Below the pieces are notes generated by a model. That model did no database searches and was not told where the DNA came from. It saw nothing but the letters and a program-made list of their open reading frames with translations. Shown here piece by piece: positions 21,967 through 32,798 of a stretch of DNA of 64,000 nucleotides (positions are counted from its first letter, which is position 1; every line of letters starts with the position of its first letter). Source of the stretch: Pestalotiopsis fici W106-1 (lineage: Eukaryota > Ascomycota > Sordariomycetes > Amphisphaeriales > Sporocadaceae); contig NW_006917099.1 of NCBI RefSeq assembly GCF_000516985.1, positions 822,685 to 886,684 of the forward strand, in the 5' to 3' direction. The position numbers were made by a program, and so were the translations under genes.

Positions 21967-23872
21967 TTACAACTCATCTCCCGGAAATTCCGGGGCGCCA
22001 ACTTTGCTCACATCGAGGATTGCGCCTTGTTGTAACAATCTCTCCTTCAGTTGGTGGTAAGGCACCTTTTGGAATGGGACTGAGTCCTTTAATACAATAT
22101 CGCAGGCATTTGCACAGGCTTGTCCTAGAGCATAAAATTGATGCTCGAGCCGAACGGCGCCTATCTTTTGTCAGCTCAAGTACAAGCTGAGAGGGTTACA
22201 CAGTCAATTCGATTATTCACTTACCGTATCCAACATGCGATGAAGACGGACATGTGACAGTAATGACATTTTCCGCTTCACTCAGCTTGGGGACCAGCGA
22301 TCGATAGGCAATACCAAAGGGTCGCCATCGGTGTCCGTCCTTGAAGATGAATCCCTCATTGTGGACTTTGCCGTCACGTAGAATTCGTCGCACACAATGC
22401 GTGTCAGTGGGCCAATATGCAATGGCGACGGGGTCATCCACCGGGTCCTCGCCATTATCGCGGGATGCCGTGTGCTCAGTAATGACATAGTCGGAGACCA
22501 TGCGTCGTGCATCGCGAATGTAAAGCTTTCGCGGGAAATGATTGTTGTCTGGAAACTCGTCGAGACAATATCCAAAGCGCGACCATTCCGCTCTAAAGTC
22601 GGCCTGCCAAAGTGTTAGTAAAAGCTCGATTAGTAGAACAGGAAGATGGCATATACTCACGGGCAAGCAATCGTCATTGGCGAAAAAGTACAGAAGACCC
22701 TTTGTGAATAGAGCGGTGTCGTCTAGAATTCTCTGGCGCTCATCACGAGTTCCCGTCGCCCATTTGTCATTCATGCCCAGGAGATCTGTAGCAAGTGGAG
22801 CCTCGGAACCGATCAAGTCTGTCTTACCTCCAGGCAGTCTCTTCCTCGGAGTGTACAAGGTTCCGCCTGCTCTGACGTAGCGACGATGCAATTCATAGTG
22901 AGTGGGATCGTAGCCTTCTGGCTTAGAGATGGGAAACCGATTCTCTGGTCGATCTGTGAGGGGAATGCGGTAGGAAAAGGCTGCGAGATGCTTATCCCCG
23001 TCTCCTGCTTTCCCAAAGGGCTCAGGGGAAATACCGTGGATCAGACCCGACGAACTGTCGCCCGGGATGTTATAGGGGTCGATTGGCACATCAATCTGTG
23101 TGTATGTGGTATTCTCTCGCACCCCAGCCAGACTCTCACCATATGTTGAGCTAGATTCCCTCCCGTAAGTTGTTGTTATTCCTGAAGCAGCGAGCATATC
23201 GCCCTCATACGATGCTTCCACAAAGACCTAGACTGTCAGCATCAATACCAGCATTCTCTCCCAGGACACAAACTTACACGGCCAGACACAACAATTCCAT
23301 CGGTCAACCTGAGTCCACGGATTCTGCTGCTGTCTCGAACGACGGGATTTGTAGAATCAAGAGCTCCCTGAGAATGTTAGTGACGAAGAGTATTACATGC
23401 ATGAGCAATATAATCACCTTGATGATTGTAATATTCTCAAACTCGGCCAGCCACTCCTCGATAATTTGCTCAGCAACCCGAGACTCGAATCGCCACACGT
23501 CTGGATCCTTGATGCCTTCTTTCACGCAATACTCCAAATGCTCCAGACGTCCATAGAACTTGCTCATCCGACGGTGAAACTCCAGTGCAAGCCCGCCCAC
23601 AGTCGGGCTGTTGAAAACTTCAGCTTGATTGTCAATATCGGTAGCGCCCAGACCTTCAATTTGGATGCCACCTTGATGAAATATATTAATTCAAAATGTT
23701 TTGTTGATATGCAGTCACATAAGCAGTGGGGGCGCATACCGATGTGTTCGTCTGGTGATACCAAGACTACCGTTCGGCCGAGCTTTGCGCTTTGGATTGC
23801 TGTCGCTACGGCGCCCGACGTGGAGCCATAGACCACAACGTCGTTTTCGGGCACAAACATCTTGATATTCAT
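21967..23872 (-). CDS. FAD-dependent oxidoreductase (FAD_oxidored type), paralog B, no signal peptide
   Basis: Six exons: 23872-23740, 23671-23418, 23367-23278, 23227-22661, 22603-22225, 22160-21967; about 538 aa. The start MNIKMFVPEND is the first ATG in frame; the upstream frame opens only with TTG. FAD-binding VVVYGSTSGAVATAIQSAK with LVSPDEHIGG lies at residues 12-45. Shared blocks with paralog A include GLGATDIDNQAE, LALEFHRRMSKFYG, DVWRFESRVAE, VFVEASYEGDMLAASG, LYFFAND, HFPRKLYIRDARRMV. One 57-nt intron (22660-22604) is a multiple of three with no stop, so simple frame callers will read through it. Unlike paralog A it lacks a secretion signal, so the pair may act in different compartments on related substrates. 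It shares a bidirectional promoter with the transporter. Confidence 0.9.
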
Positions 23873-24524
23873 GATGGCTACTGTTGCACTATGCCAGCAT
23901 GCAAATGAAGAGAAGGACGAAAATGCAAGATAATGGAGTCTAAGAAAACAAAATCTCAAGTGAACAATTTGAGTTACTATCAAGGTATGGTCACTCTGAT
24001 GTGACGGAGTACTCCGCAGCAGTCAGTCAACTAACCTAGAAGCAGCTTTTAGGGGTTCACTCCTCTGTTACTGGGTACCGCAGACGACTAGCACAGGGCA
24101 TCTCGGGGAAGCGTTAGCCAATCGGACAAGGGTCCGACCAGGTTTTAGCAACTCGTTCCCCGAGACTCGGGGAGCGGTTTACAATCTCTTCAGACTTCTA
24201 CCAATTGTTGATTGAACCAAGCCGAGGTTGAAGGGGAATTCCCTGAGCAGCATTTCACATCCAGACTTGTTAACTGGTCTCTTGCATTACTCAGGTGCCA
24301 AGGCCAAACATGGAACTGGTCTGCCGTTTTCGCACTTGAGGATCTGGGGAACCAGTCAGCTGGGAAACTCCACAGGAGAAGGTGTGGAGAATTTCCCCAG
24401 ACAGTTGCACTACCCCAGAATGTATAAAATGTTTCCTCTTCGCCTCAACGGTTTGTTCCCATTCCTTTGGGACAGACCAAGGGAAATTTGATCTAGGTCA
24501 TCAGTCATCGATCCTACAATCAAT
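23873..24524. promoter_or_regulatory. Bidirectional promoter of oxidoreductase B and the MFS transporter
   Basis: A 652-bp divergent spacer. It contains CGGGGAA at 24104-24110, TTCCCCG at 24156-24162, CGGGGAG at 24168-24174, and the related TGGGGAA at 24345-24351 and TTCCCCA at 24393-24399. TATAAAA at 24423-24429, about 100 bp before the transporter ATG, is a plausible TATA box. Co-regulation of the two genes is inferred from this arrangement. Confidence 0.6.
24158..24172. promoter_or_regulatory. Palindromic CCCCGAG-A-CTCGGGG operator candidate
   Basis: CCCCGAG and CTCGGGG form a perfect 7-bp inverted repeat around a single A; extended one base outward the left arm has T and the right arm A. 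The half-sites contain the same CGGGG core as the other copies in the cluster. Inverted CGG-containing half-sites are the usual targets of dimeric Zn2Cys6 factors. Confidence 0.55.
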
Positions 24525-26503
24525 ATGGGAGGAAAGGGCAACATCTTTGTCAGCAGACATGCGTGGGTTTCGGCCACACCTCGTCTTCTCTATGCTTGTC
24601 TGATTTATTCCATGGGCAGCATCTTCTTTGGTCAGTTTCCCATCGTCCCATCGTCTACACTGAATCAGTACTAATATGTCTGTATAGGATAGTCAGTTTC
24701 CACAGCTTCTCCATCATCTGTCGTCTTGTCTAAGTACTAACTCTTCAAAGTGACGGCGCGTCTTTCGCAGGAGTGCAAGCCTTTACCCCCTTTGCAAAAC
24801 AGTTTGGCGAATACAATGCCAAGTCGAAAACATACTCTCTACCAGCCTCTCTCGCTTCTCTGATGAACAGCCTTGCTCTCATTGGGAAATTCTTGGGAAC
24901 CATTGTAGTTGGTCCGCTCACGGAGAGATTGGGCCACAAAAAGGCCATGCTCATTACTTGTGCAACTCAGATCACTGGTGTCATTAGTGAGTCTATTGGG
25001 AGCATCTCTGTTGACTTGTTTGCACTGACACCCTCCAGTCCAGGTAACTAGCAAGCATCCCGCGCAATATACAGTCGGGCGCATCATTATTTACACCGCC
25101 GTTGGTTTGGTCGAGAATGTAAGCATTGCACTATCTATCAAAACTTTGACTTGCTTGAAGATAGCTAAATGATATCTCGCAGATTGTTCCCACTTACCAG
25201 ACTGAAATCTCTCCATCTCCTCTGCGAGGCTTCTTTGTCGGATCGATTCAACTTTTCCTAACTTTCGGGTCTCTTATTGCCGGCATCGTCAACAACTCCA
25301 TGTCATACTACACCACGGATGCCGGCTGGATAATCGCTACAGCTCTCCAAGTCCTCCCGGCTATCATCATTCTTGCCGGAATACCCTTCACTCCAGGTAC
25401 CACAGCTCGCCCAAGCTCAACATTCCCCTGCTGACTAGTCTCCAAGATTCTCCCCGCTGGCTTGTCAGCAAAGATCGCACCGAAGACGCCCTCAAATCCT
25501 TGAAGAAACTTCGCCGGAAGGAAGATGTTGATAACGGTGTTGTCGAACTCGAGATTGCTGCCCTTCGTGAAGAAGGCCAGAACACGGTCAAAAAGGATGG
25601 TTGGATGGCGCTATTTAACCGCAAGAACAGGAGGCGTACAGGGTAATTACTTGGTTCCGATGCCGTAACGTCCAACACCTTACTAACAGCAAATTTCACA
25701 GTATTGCCGTCGTGATTATGGCTCTTCAACAACTCACCGGCGTCACCTTTAGCAGCTCCTATGGTCCCACCTTCTATAAACAAGTCGGCTTGGGCACCAT
25801 GGCCTTCGCTTACGCTGCAATTAACAATGGAGTCTCGGTCGTTACCGCCATCATCGGAATGCTCGCCCTCGACGCCTTTGGCCGCCGCGAAGTTACTTTT
25901 TGGGGCAACATTATCCAAGCCTTCTTTCTTTGTCTGATTGGTGGTCTCGGCTCAAAGGCCAACCGCTCGCAATCAGAGACTAGCGGAATGGTGGCATCAT
26001 TCATCTTGTATGCCGCAGCCTTGCACGCCACACTTGGTCCGGCTGCCTACATCACTGCTGCCGAGGTGGGCACGGCCTCGCTCCGAGAAAAGACCATGGC
26101 CCTGGCTACGGCAGTCAATGTTGTTGTTGGCTTTATCGTCGTTTTCACGACGCCATATCTTCTCTCTGCTCCGTACGCAAACCTCGGTCCTAATCTGGGA
26201 TATGTATGGGGCGGTTTTGCAGCCTTGGGAGCAGTGTGGGTTTGGTTTTGTATGCCGGAGCTCAAGGTAAGACCCCCGACATATATCCTCTTTTCTTTTC
26301 GCTCTCCTCCTTGACTAGTTGCTAACGGCGCATAGGGGCGTAATCTGGAAGAAATTGATCAATTGTTCGATGCGAAGCTTCCTGCTTGGAAGTTTGCGTC
26401 CTACAAGACAACGGGCATGTCGCATGATTTGGCCACACTAGAAAACAGTAAGGATGTCAAGGTCGAGATAACGGAGCATAAGGAGCACACGGACAAGATC
26501 TAA
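24525..26503 (+). CDS. MFS sugar-type transporter
   Basis: Eight exons: 24525-24630, 24688-24691 (4 nt), 24751-24986, 25039-25118, 25183-25396, 25447-25642, 25702-26266, 26336-26503; about 522 aa. Family marks: GRIIIYTAVGLVEN in the first half, PDSPRWLVSKDR at the start of the central loop, ALQQLTGVTF in the TM7 region, and GRNLEEIDQLF after TM12, all standard for fungal sugar porters. The 4-nt micro-exon GATA restores 'FFG-YDGASFAGVQAF', carrying the conserved Gly-Tyr-Asp of TM1. A single 150-nt intron (24631-24780) would also keep frame but drop seven residues of this motif. Plasma-membrane proton symport of a sugar or polyol is the family role; the substrate is unknown. Divergent from oxidoreductase B with shared CGGGGAA elements. 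Confidence 0.9.
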
Positions 26504-27072
26504 GAGAAATTTCGATACTTGACCATTTTACTCTAGAGACATTGATGTCCAAATTACATACAATACAGCCAATACTGTTCTTGGTCAATGCTTCGATTAC
26601 TTCGACTCGTTCTATTGCGTTTCCTAGCGTAGTGTGAAATTTTGAACAAAGACCTTGTTCAGTCCGGGATCCGGCCCTACACTGTTGCCTCTCAATCTGT
26701 TAGTCGGCAATGCATGGACAATGTGTCGAGGGCAACCATCTTTCTCTTGCCATCAACCCTTTTGCCATTGAAATTGCTATAATGGCTTTGCTTAGTTGTG
26801 CCTATAATCAATGTTCGTTTGGGACCGGAAGTGGTTAATTCCGGGGGAAATGGGGCTTTGATTGCTTTGATATAGTCTTTGACAGTACATCGAGGCTATG
26901 CACGCCCAGATAGCAACAATGGCTCTTTATTCAAGCGACAGGTCATATTCGAGGCGTTCCATGTGGACAAACATGTCCTTGAGTGCCACTCACCACCCTT
27001 GATTACACATTTCTTCTGTCATTTCCAGCATCACTCTTCTTCATATTTTTAAAAACGAGAAAAAAAGAAATA
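26504..27072. other. Spacer between the MFS gene and the repeat glycoprotein gene
   Basis: 569 bp holding the transporter 3' flank and the promoter and leader of the glycoprotein gene. An A-rich stretch (27050-27072) directly precedes the ATG. The frame that starts at 26983 upstream is leader sequence. Confidence 0.55.
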
Positions 27073-30000
27073 ATGTTATCGAAATCATATGGCGTGTATG
27101 CGACTCTGAGCTTCGTTGCTCAAGTTGCCAACGCTCAATATTCAGTCATTCCTCCGCCATCTTCCGTGGCTGCATCAACGGCAGAGATAACACCAGGCTC
27201 TTCTTCTGTAGTTCCAAGCTACGCTGCAAAAGGCGGCTTTGACGTTTCCTCGAATGAAGCGAGTACTCTTCAGACATCAGTGATATCATCGCCATCTCTA
27301 GGCGCAGATGACGCCGCGATCACGTACAATGCAACTCCAATGACATCTTCAGACGCGATCAAATCCTCTTCGGCTCCCTCGACTTTGTCAAGCCTCAAAT
27401 CAGTGGAAAGCTCACTTCAATCGACCTTGGAGACATCTAGTCTCTCAAGCGCCCTCGAGACTGCGGCTTCTGAAAGCAGCAGCAGCAGCTTGACAACATC
27501 GGCTGGAGGCATTTTGAGCAGCATCAGCTCCTATATCATGGGAACGCCGCCATCTTCAACCTTTATGACGACGGCGCCAACAGCTCTTTCAGCCTCTTCG
27601 GGCCTGACTACGTCCTTGTCCACCACCAATGAGTCCGTGGTCACGTCGAGTTCGGCTTCCAGCTCAGGCTCTGTTCCTACTGATTCGTCAACATTTGCAT
27701 CTATAACTGCCAGCAACTCATCTGTTCCATCTGCAGCGAGTGTCGAGGCTGCATCCGGAAGAACGAATGCGAGCGTCACCGAGTTGACTACGTCCACGAT
27801 ATATTCAACAAACATTTACACCATCACTTCCTGTGCTCCAACAGTCAAGGACTGTCCCGGTAAGCTTGGAGCAGTCACTACAGAAGTCATCTCAATTGGC
27901 ACCACCATCTGCCCCGTCACAGAGGCAGAGGCGAAATCCGAGGCTTCGACTGTCGCTTTGTCGACCGCGGCGTCTACCTTTGTCACAAGTGTACCAACTG
28001 CGCAGGCGTCAAGTACCATGTCGAGCAGCGTTTCAAGCAATGCTACATCCGGTGTGTATAGTGCATCTTCTGCAATATCTTCAACTCTAAGCTCGGCAAT
28101 CTCTGAATTGAGTTCCATCATCTCCTCTTACAACACCTCGATACCCACGACGGTAAACAGCAACGGCACCCAAACTATCAGCACGGCGAGCGAGTCATCC
28201 CAGGTGATACCCACCACTTATAGCGTCAGCAGAGAAATCACCACATCGATACTCTCTACCGTATACTCGACAAACATCTATACGATTACGTCGTGTGCGC
28301 CAGAGGTAAAGGATTGTCCTGCCCGAAAGGGAAGCGTTACAACAGAATTGATCTCCCTGTATACCACCATATGTCCTATTACCAAGACGGTCCTGGATGG
28401 GGTAACCTATACTCCTCGGATCAGTGCTATCAATGCTGCCCAAGAATTGCCGAGCTCGACACTTTTTACGACCGGCAGCGCATCTATTGCCGTCACATCT
28501 CCCGATATCACGCCTCTGGTTACAAGTTCTACCAACTCGTCAGTCATTTTCACCCCAGTGACCAACAGTTCAGTTGCAGTCTCGAGTATCATTACATCAG
28601 CAACAATTCCTTCAGGCACTTATCCGCTCACGCTGACCAACTCGAGGTCGACAATTGCTTCTGCCAACTCGTCTGTGGCCTCGACAGCGCCTACTACCCC
28701 TGCCAAGTTGACAACCAGTACTGTCTACTCGACCAATATCTATACAATTACGTCCTGCGCACCAGAGGTCAAAGATTGTCCTACCAAGAAAGGCCAGGTC
28801 ACAACAGAGGTTATAGCCGTTTCCACAACTATATGTCCCGTGACCGAGATAGAAACAGGTGCGACGACCGCGGCTAGCATAGCTTCTGTACCGTTGTCTT
28901 CGGCCCAGACATTCTCAACTAGTGAGAAGGTGGTTCCATCGGTACCCTCCACAGGCTCATCGCCATTGTCTGTACCCACGACTGCCGTTATCAATAATGC
29001 GGTTGAGACATTGCCATCCAGTGTGGAGTTGACAACGTCAACTGTCTACACGAGCAGCGTGTATACTGTAAGCTCATGTGCAGAGGGATCCAAGGAATGT
29101 TCGTCGCAGCTCGGAAGCCTGACTACGGAAATGGTGGCGCTATATACGACCATCTGCCCCGTGACGGCAGCTGTACAGAATGCTGCTGAAACGATTCCAG
29201 TTCCGAGTCCGTCAAGTGTGCCAAGCACTGGGTCGTCGGATGCCGTACCTACCATTGAGAGTCTTGCAACTGAGCAGAGCGCACCTGTTGGCTCTTCCGG
29301 CGTGCTTCCCGAAACTGCTACTGCCGTAATCACTTCATCGGAAAATCTGTCTTCAACTGTCGCCGCCGTGACCATTAGCACGACCCCCGCGCTTCCGTTG
29401 TCAAGGACCTCAACAGTATACTCGACCACCATTTATACCGTCACATCGTGTGCACCAGAAGTCACGAACTGTCCCGCAAGCTCCGGTAGCCCGGCCGTGG
29501 TCACCTCAATCATAGCTCTATCCACCACAGTCTGCCCCATTACGTACTCGACGCAAGCCGTCACCTTGAACAACACCATCGGCTCGTCGACAGTGCTCGT
29601 CACCACGACAATCACGTACGAAGACGCGCCAACTCCTACTCCTTCAACACCTTTGGCCGCTGCCGCCACGGCCGCCGAGTCTACGGTTCCGGAGCCGGCA
29701 TCAACCAAGCCTGGCACAACCTTGACTCTTGGAAACTATTTTACGACCGTCATTGAATACGAGGCGCTTACTTCCGCCGAGAACCCTTCTCCTCCTCCCC
29801 CACCTGCCACCCCCGAGTCTGCTGCTGCTGTGCCCATGACGGACATGTCTAGTCCCAGCGTTCCGTACGCCGCGGCCACGGGGACGCAGCCAATGGTGAC
29901 GCAGACCCGATTGCTATCATTAGTCGCCCAAGCGAGCTCATCATCAAGGTTAGAATCCCCCCCTTTTTCTTTTCCCTACTTTTCTCTTGAGATTACAGCA

Positions 30001-30470
30001 TTCCATCATTGGTATCCCACCCAGATGAGACTAACGTGTTTTCCTTGCTCAGCACGCTTGTGGACGTAGTCAATGCACAATCCGAAGGCGAAACCGCCGC
30101 CAGGATCACCACCCGACTGACCAGCACGGTAATCAACTACCAGACGGTAACCTCGATCAGGCCGTCCGACGTGCCGTTCTGCGACCCGCCCATCACCAGC
30201 TACATTACGGTGACCGCGCTGCCCGTGACCGTAACCGTGGAGCCGCCGTTTCCGTCAGCGTACGGGACTGGAAGCAGTATATATGGCACGGGAAGCAGCA
30301 TGGGTTTCATTGGCGGGACCGGGAGCTTCATCACGGGCGCGGGTCCGCTGCCCACTGAATCCATGACCGAGGATGCCAGCATGTCGGCGGCTTATGTCGG
30401 TCCATATCGGAGGTGGTTTAGGCGGGATATGCAGGGGCATGCTCACGGAATGGGGAGGAGGCATCATTAA
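27073..30470 (+). CDS. Secreted Ser/Thr-rich cell-wall protein with five Cys-containing repeats
   Basis: Exons 27073-29948 and 30053-30470 encode about 1097 aa. The intron (GTTAGA...GACTAAC...CTCAG) joins AG|C to Ser. The start MLSKSYGVYATLSFVAQVANA is a signal peptide; the frame extends further upstream to 26983, but those residues are not signal-like and precede the A-rich leader. The protein is heavily Ser/Thr, implying O-mannosylation. Five units of about 47 residues share TSTVYSTNIYTITSCAPEV, an invariant C-x6-C pair, VTTE and TTICPVT, starting near 27787, 28237, 28705, 29026 and 29401. Such units occur in fungal wall mannoproteins and adhesin-like proteins. The C-terminus is Gly-rich then basic (GMGRRHH) with no GPI tail, so attachment to the wall must be by other means or the protein is released. 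Function in adhesion or wall assembly is inferred. Confidence 0.85.
27787..29547 (+). repeat. Five diverged coding repeats (Cys-module) in the wall protein
   Basis: Approximate unit positions: 27787-27924, 28237-28386, 28705-28848, 29026-29169, 29401-29547. Each encodes the Y-T-I/V-T-S-C-A...C...TTICP module, separated by Ser/Thr-rich spacers of unequal length (about 100-110 residues between units 1-2 and 2-3; shorter after). Unit 4 is the most divergent (SSCAEGSKECS) and unit 5 carries a two-residue insertion. Confidence 0.75.
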
Positions 30471-30702
30471 TATCCCTCAATCAGTGGCTCTAAGTTATTG
30501 TTGCAAACGCCTTTTTGGAAAAGAAAGCATGGCATTCGGTCTTATTTTGGTTTAGATTATACCCTTTTCGTCTTCACTGTCTATAGTAGCGTCCATTATT
30601 TGTAGGATGTCCTTTGATCTCAAGAATTTACAATCGAAAGTTTTTTTTTTTCCCCCAAGCCGCAAATACACCGATGAGGTGCAGCAACGCACTTGACCGC
30701 CA
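30471..30702. other. Short convergent spacer
   Basis: 232 bp between the 3' ends of the wall-protein gene and the short-chain dehydrogenase gene. It holds a T run at 30641-30651 followed by CCCCC; no gene. Confidence 0.5.
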
Positions 30703-31732
30703 TTAATTTATGGTATATCCTCCATCCACCACTAGCGCATGTCCTTGAATGAAAGATGCCTCGGGGGAGCAGAGAAACAAGACGGCATGAGCGACCTCCT
30801 CGGGTGTTCCCATCCGCCGCATGGGCGCAATGTCCACGGCGGGGCGAAGTCGCTCCCGCATCTCCTCGGAGCTCGTGGTCATGGGTGTATCAATAACGCC
30901 CGGGCACACACAGTTCACGCGGATGCCGTCGGGAGAGTAGTCAATGGCGTCGGACCGGGTCATGTTGACAATAGCGGCCTTGGAAGCGCAATACGCCGCG
31001 GCGCCGGGCCGCGCCACGATGCCGAGCTGGCTGGCAATGTTGACGACGGCGCCCCGGGTAATACCCCCCGGAGTGAGAGGCTCCTGTTTCAGCATTGCTG
31101 CCAGTGCGGCTCGCGATGACAGCCAGGTGCCTCGGTAGTTTACATTGTTGACGGCGTCAAAGACCGACACGGGCATTTCTGTTGACCTTGCCGACTCGGT
31201 CAGGATGCCGGCGCAGTTGACGGCATAGTCGATACGAGTATAGGTCTTGGCTACATCGGCCACGAATGAGCTCTGGTCCCGAGTCAGTCTCCACTGATCC
31301 AAGGGTGTAAAGATGACGGAACAAGAAATCATTGGTGCCCAGTGACCGTAGCAATATTGCGAGGTATGAAGCTTGACAAGGTCTCCATTTATTTGATTTT
31401 GATCGACTTACGACAAAGGACTCATCCGATATATCACCCTCGCGTGCGGTGACTTCCGCTTGTGGATTGATTTCGAGTATGGCATTTTGGGTAGCCCGTA
31501 GGGAGTCACCATTGAGGTCTGTAATGGCGATTCGGGAACAACCAGATCGAGCAAACCCCCTTGCCACAGCAGCACCAATACCTAGAAACTGAGTTTAGCT
31601 CTATACGTGGGTAACTGGTTCCTTTTCTCGCCGCGGCCGGGAAAGGACCGAAGCATTGAGCTACCTACCAGTGCCGCCTGCACCCGTGATGAGGGCTACC
31701 CCTGGAAGTTTGAACACTGTCGCCGAAGCCAT
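30703..31732 (-). CDS. Short-chain dehydrogenase/reductase (classical SDR)
   Basis: Three exons: 31732-31669, 31581-31412, 31272-30703; about 267 aa, normal for a classical SDR. The cofactor motif TGAGGTGIG (residues 16-24) spans the first junction. The NAD(P)-binding loop Asp pair (TDLNGDSLRATQ), the stabilising NCAG motif (residue about 97), and the catalytic Ser159, Tyr172 and Lys176 (in AAYCASKAA) are all present. The C-terminus VDGGYTIN is typical. For intron 2 the acceptor GGGACCAG was chosen because it gives the normal spacing between DESFV and RIDYAVN; an upstream acceptor (GGATCAG) would add six residues. Substrate unknown. It lies 4.2 kb from the flavoenzyme/transporter block and lacks the shared promoter element, so membership in that cluster is doubtful. 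Confidence 0.9.
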
Positions 31733-32798
31733 TTCCTGATGGTGGTCGGAGCTCTCTGGTGCGGGTGCCGGGATGTTTGGTCACAAGGGAGCTGCAGATA
31801 CGGTCGCAAAGAGACTAGCGTCCAAGACGGAGATGTTTGCCCAAAACCAAAAGAAGGAAAAGATGAGAAGTGGTAAAAAAGGGTTGGAAATCTCGTGATG
31901 GGCATTGTCAAGAACTGCTCAGGAAAAACCTCTATATAGCTATCTTACGTGTGGGCCACTTTTGGCTACTATCAATCCCGTTGATGTGAAGCTTTTCGGC
32001 GGTCCACAGTATACTCCCCGACACCATCGTATCGTTGCACTGATAACGCTAGTGGTGTCGCGGTGGTTGCCAAACCCCAGGTCCGGAGATAGTGTGGTAG
32101 GGAGCTACCATTGCATCGTACCATGCCATATCCAGAGGAGGTGCTGTGACTTGGGCAACAGTATCAAGAGCTGGCACAATCAGCTTCTGTCAAACGTGTT
32201 GGGACCATTGCACAGGGACTCATTTTTATCTATTTGCCGCGCTATAATGATGCAGGCGAATTGACTCTGATGATCAAGATTCTAATAATCACCCTTGTGC
32301 GCAAACTAGATGCATACCAAATTGCCAATTGTCAATGGAACGGCCCAGCCTCCTAGGTTCTTGCAAGGTGTTGTACCGGTAAGGGAAAAAAGGTCACGGC
32401 CAAGGGCTAACGGTTGGCTCCGGGGTGCAGTGGCAGCGAGCACTGATGATTTTCTACCTAGCCGTCGCTCACCCCTCTTTCCGTCCCAAGCGCCCCCGCA
32501 ATTTGAATCTTTAACCCCATCTTTTGCCACAGGGACCATCACCTAGACCTACCACTACTACGACTTGCTACTACCAGATTTACCTCCAACGTCCAAAACG
32601 TCTGTCCTGCTGCTCTCAAAAGTATCAATCAATCAAAAAAACCCAAACGCGCAATGAGCATCTCAACGCGCCCATAACTCCCAAACAAAGACCCGACGCA
32701 AAATCCCGTCAGGACAGCATCGCAGTTTTCCGTCAAGACAGCAAACAAAGTCTTCCTTTAATCTCGACTGCCTCCCTAGGACAAACACACAAAGCAAA
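31733..32798. other. Divergent intergenic region (SDR and C2H2 genes)
   Basis: About 1.07 kb between divergent start codons. The right part (32520-32798) is C/A-rich, G-poor leader-like sequence of the zinc-finger gene. No gene is seen. Confidence 0.55.

Noticed and set aside
24631..24780. Single 150-nt intron for the transporter
   Set aside because: Keeps frame but deletes the Gly-Tyr-Asp motif of TM1 that sugar porters conserve; kept only as an alternative.
27531..29717. Long open frames on the minus strand across the wall-protein gene
   Set aside because: They mirror Ser/Thr-rich codons (TCN/ACN read as GA/GT-rich), giving Val/Glu-rich shadow frames with no splice or start support.
30703..31732. 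SDR gene as a member of the flavoenzyme cluster
   Set aside because: It is separated by the wall-protein gene and its upstream region lacks the CGGGGAA element.
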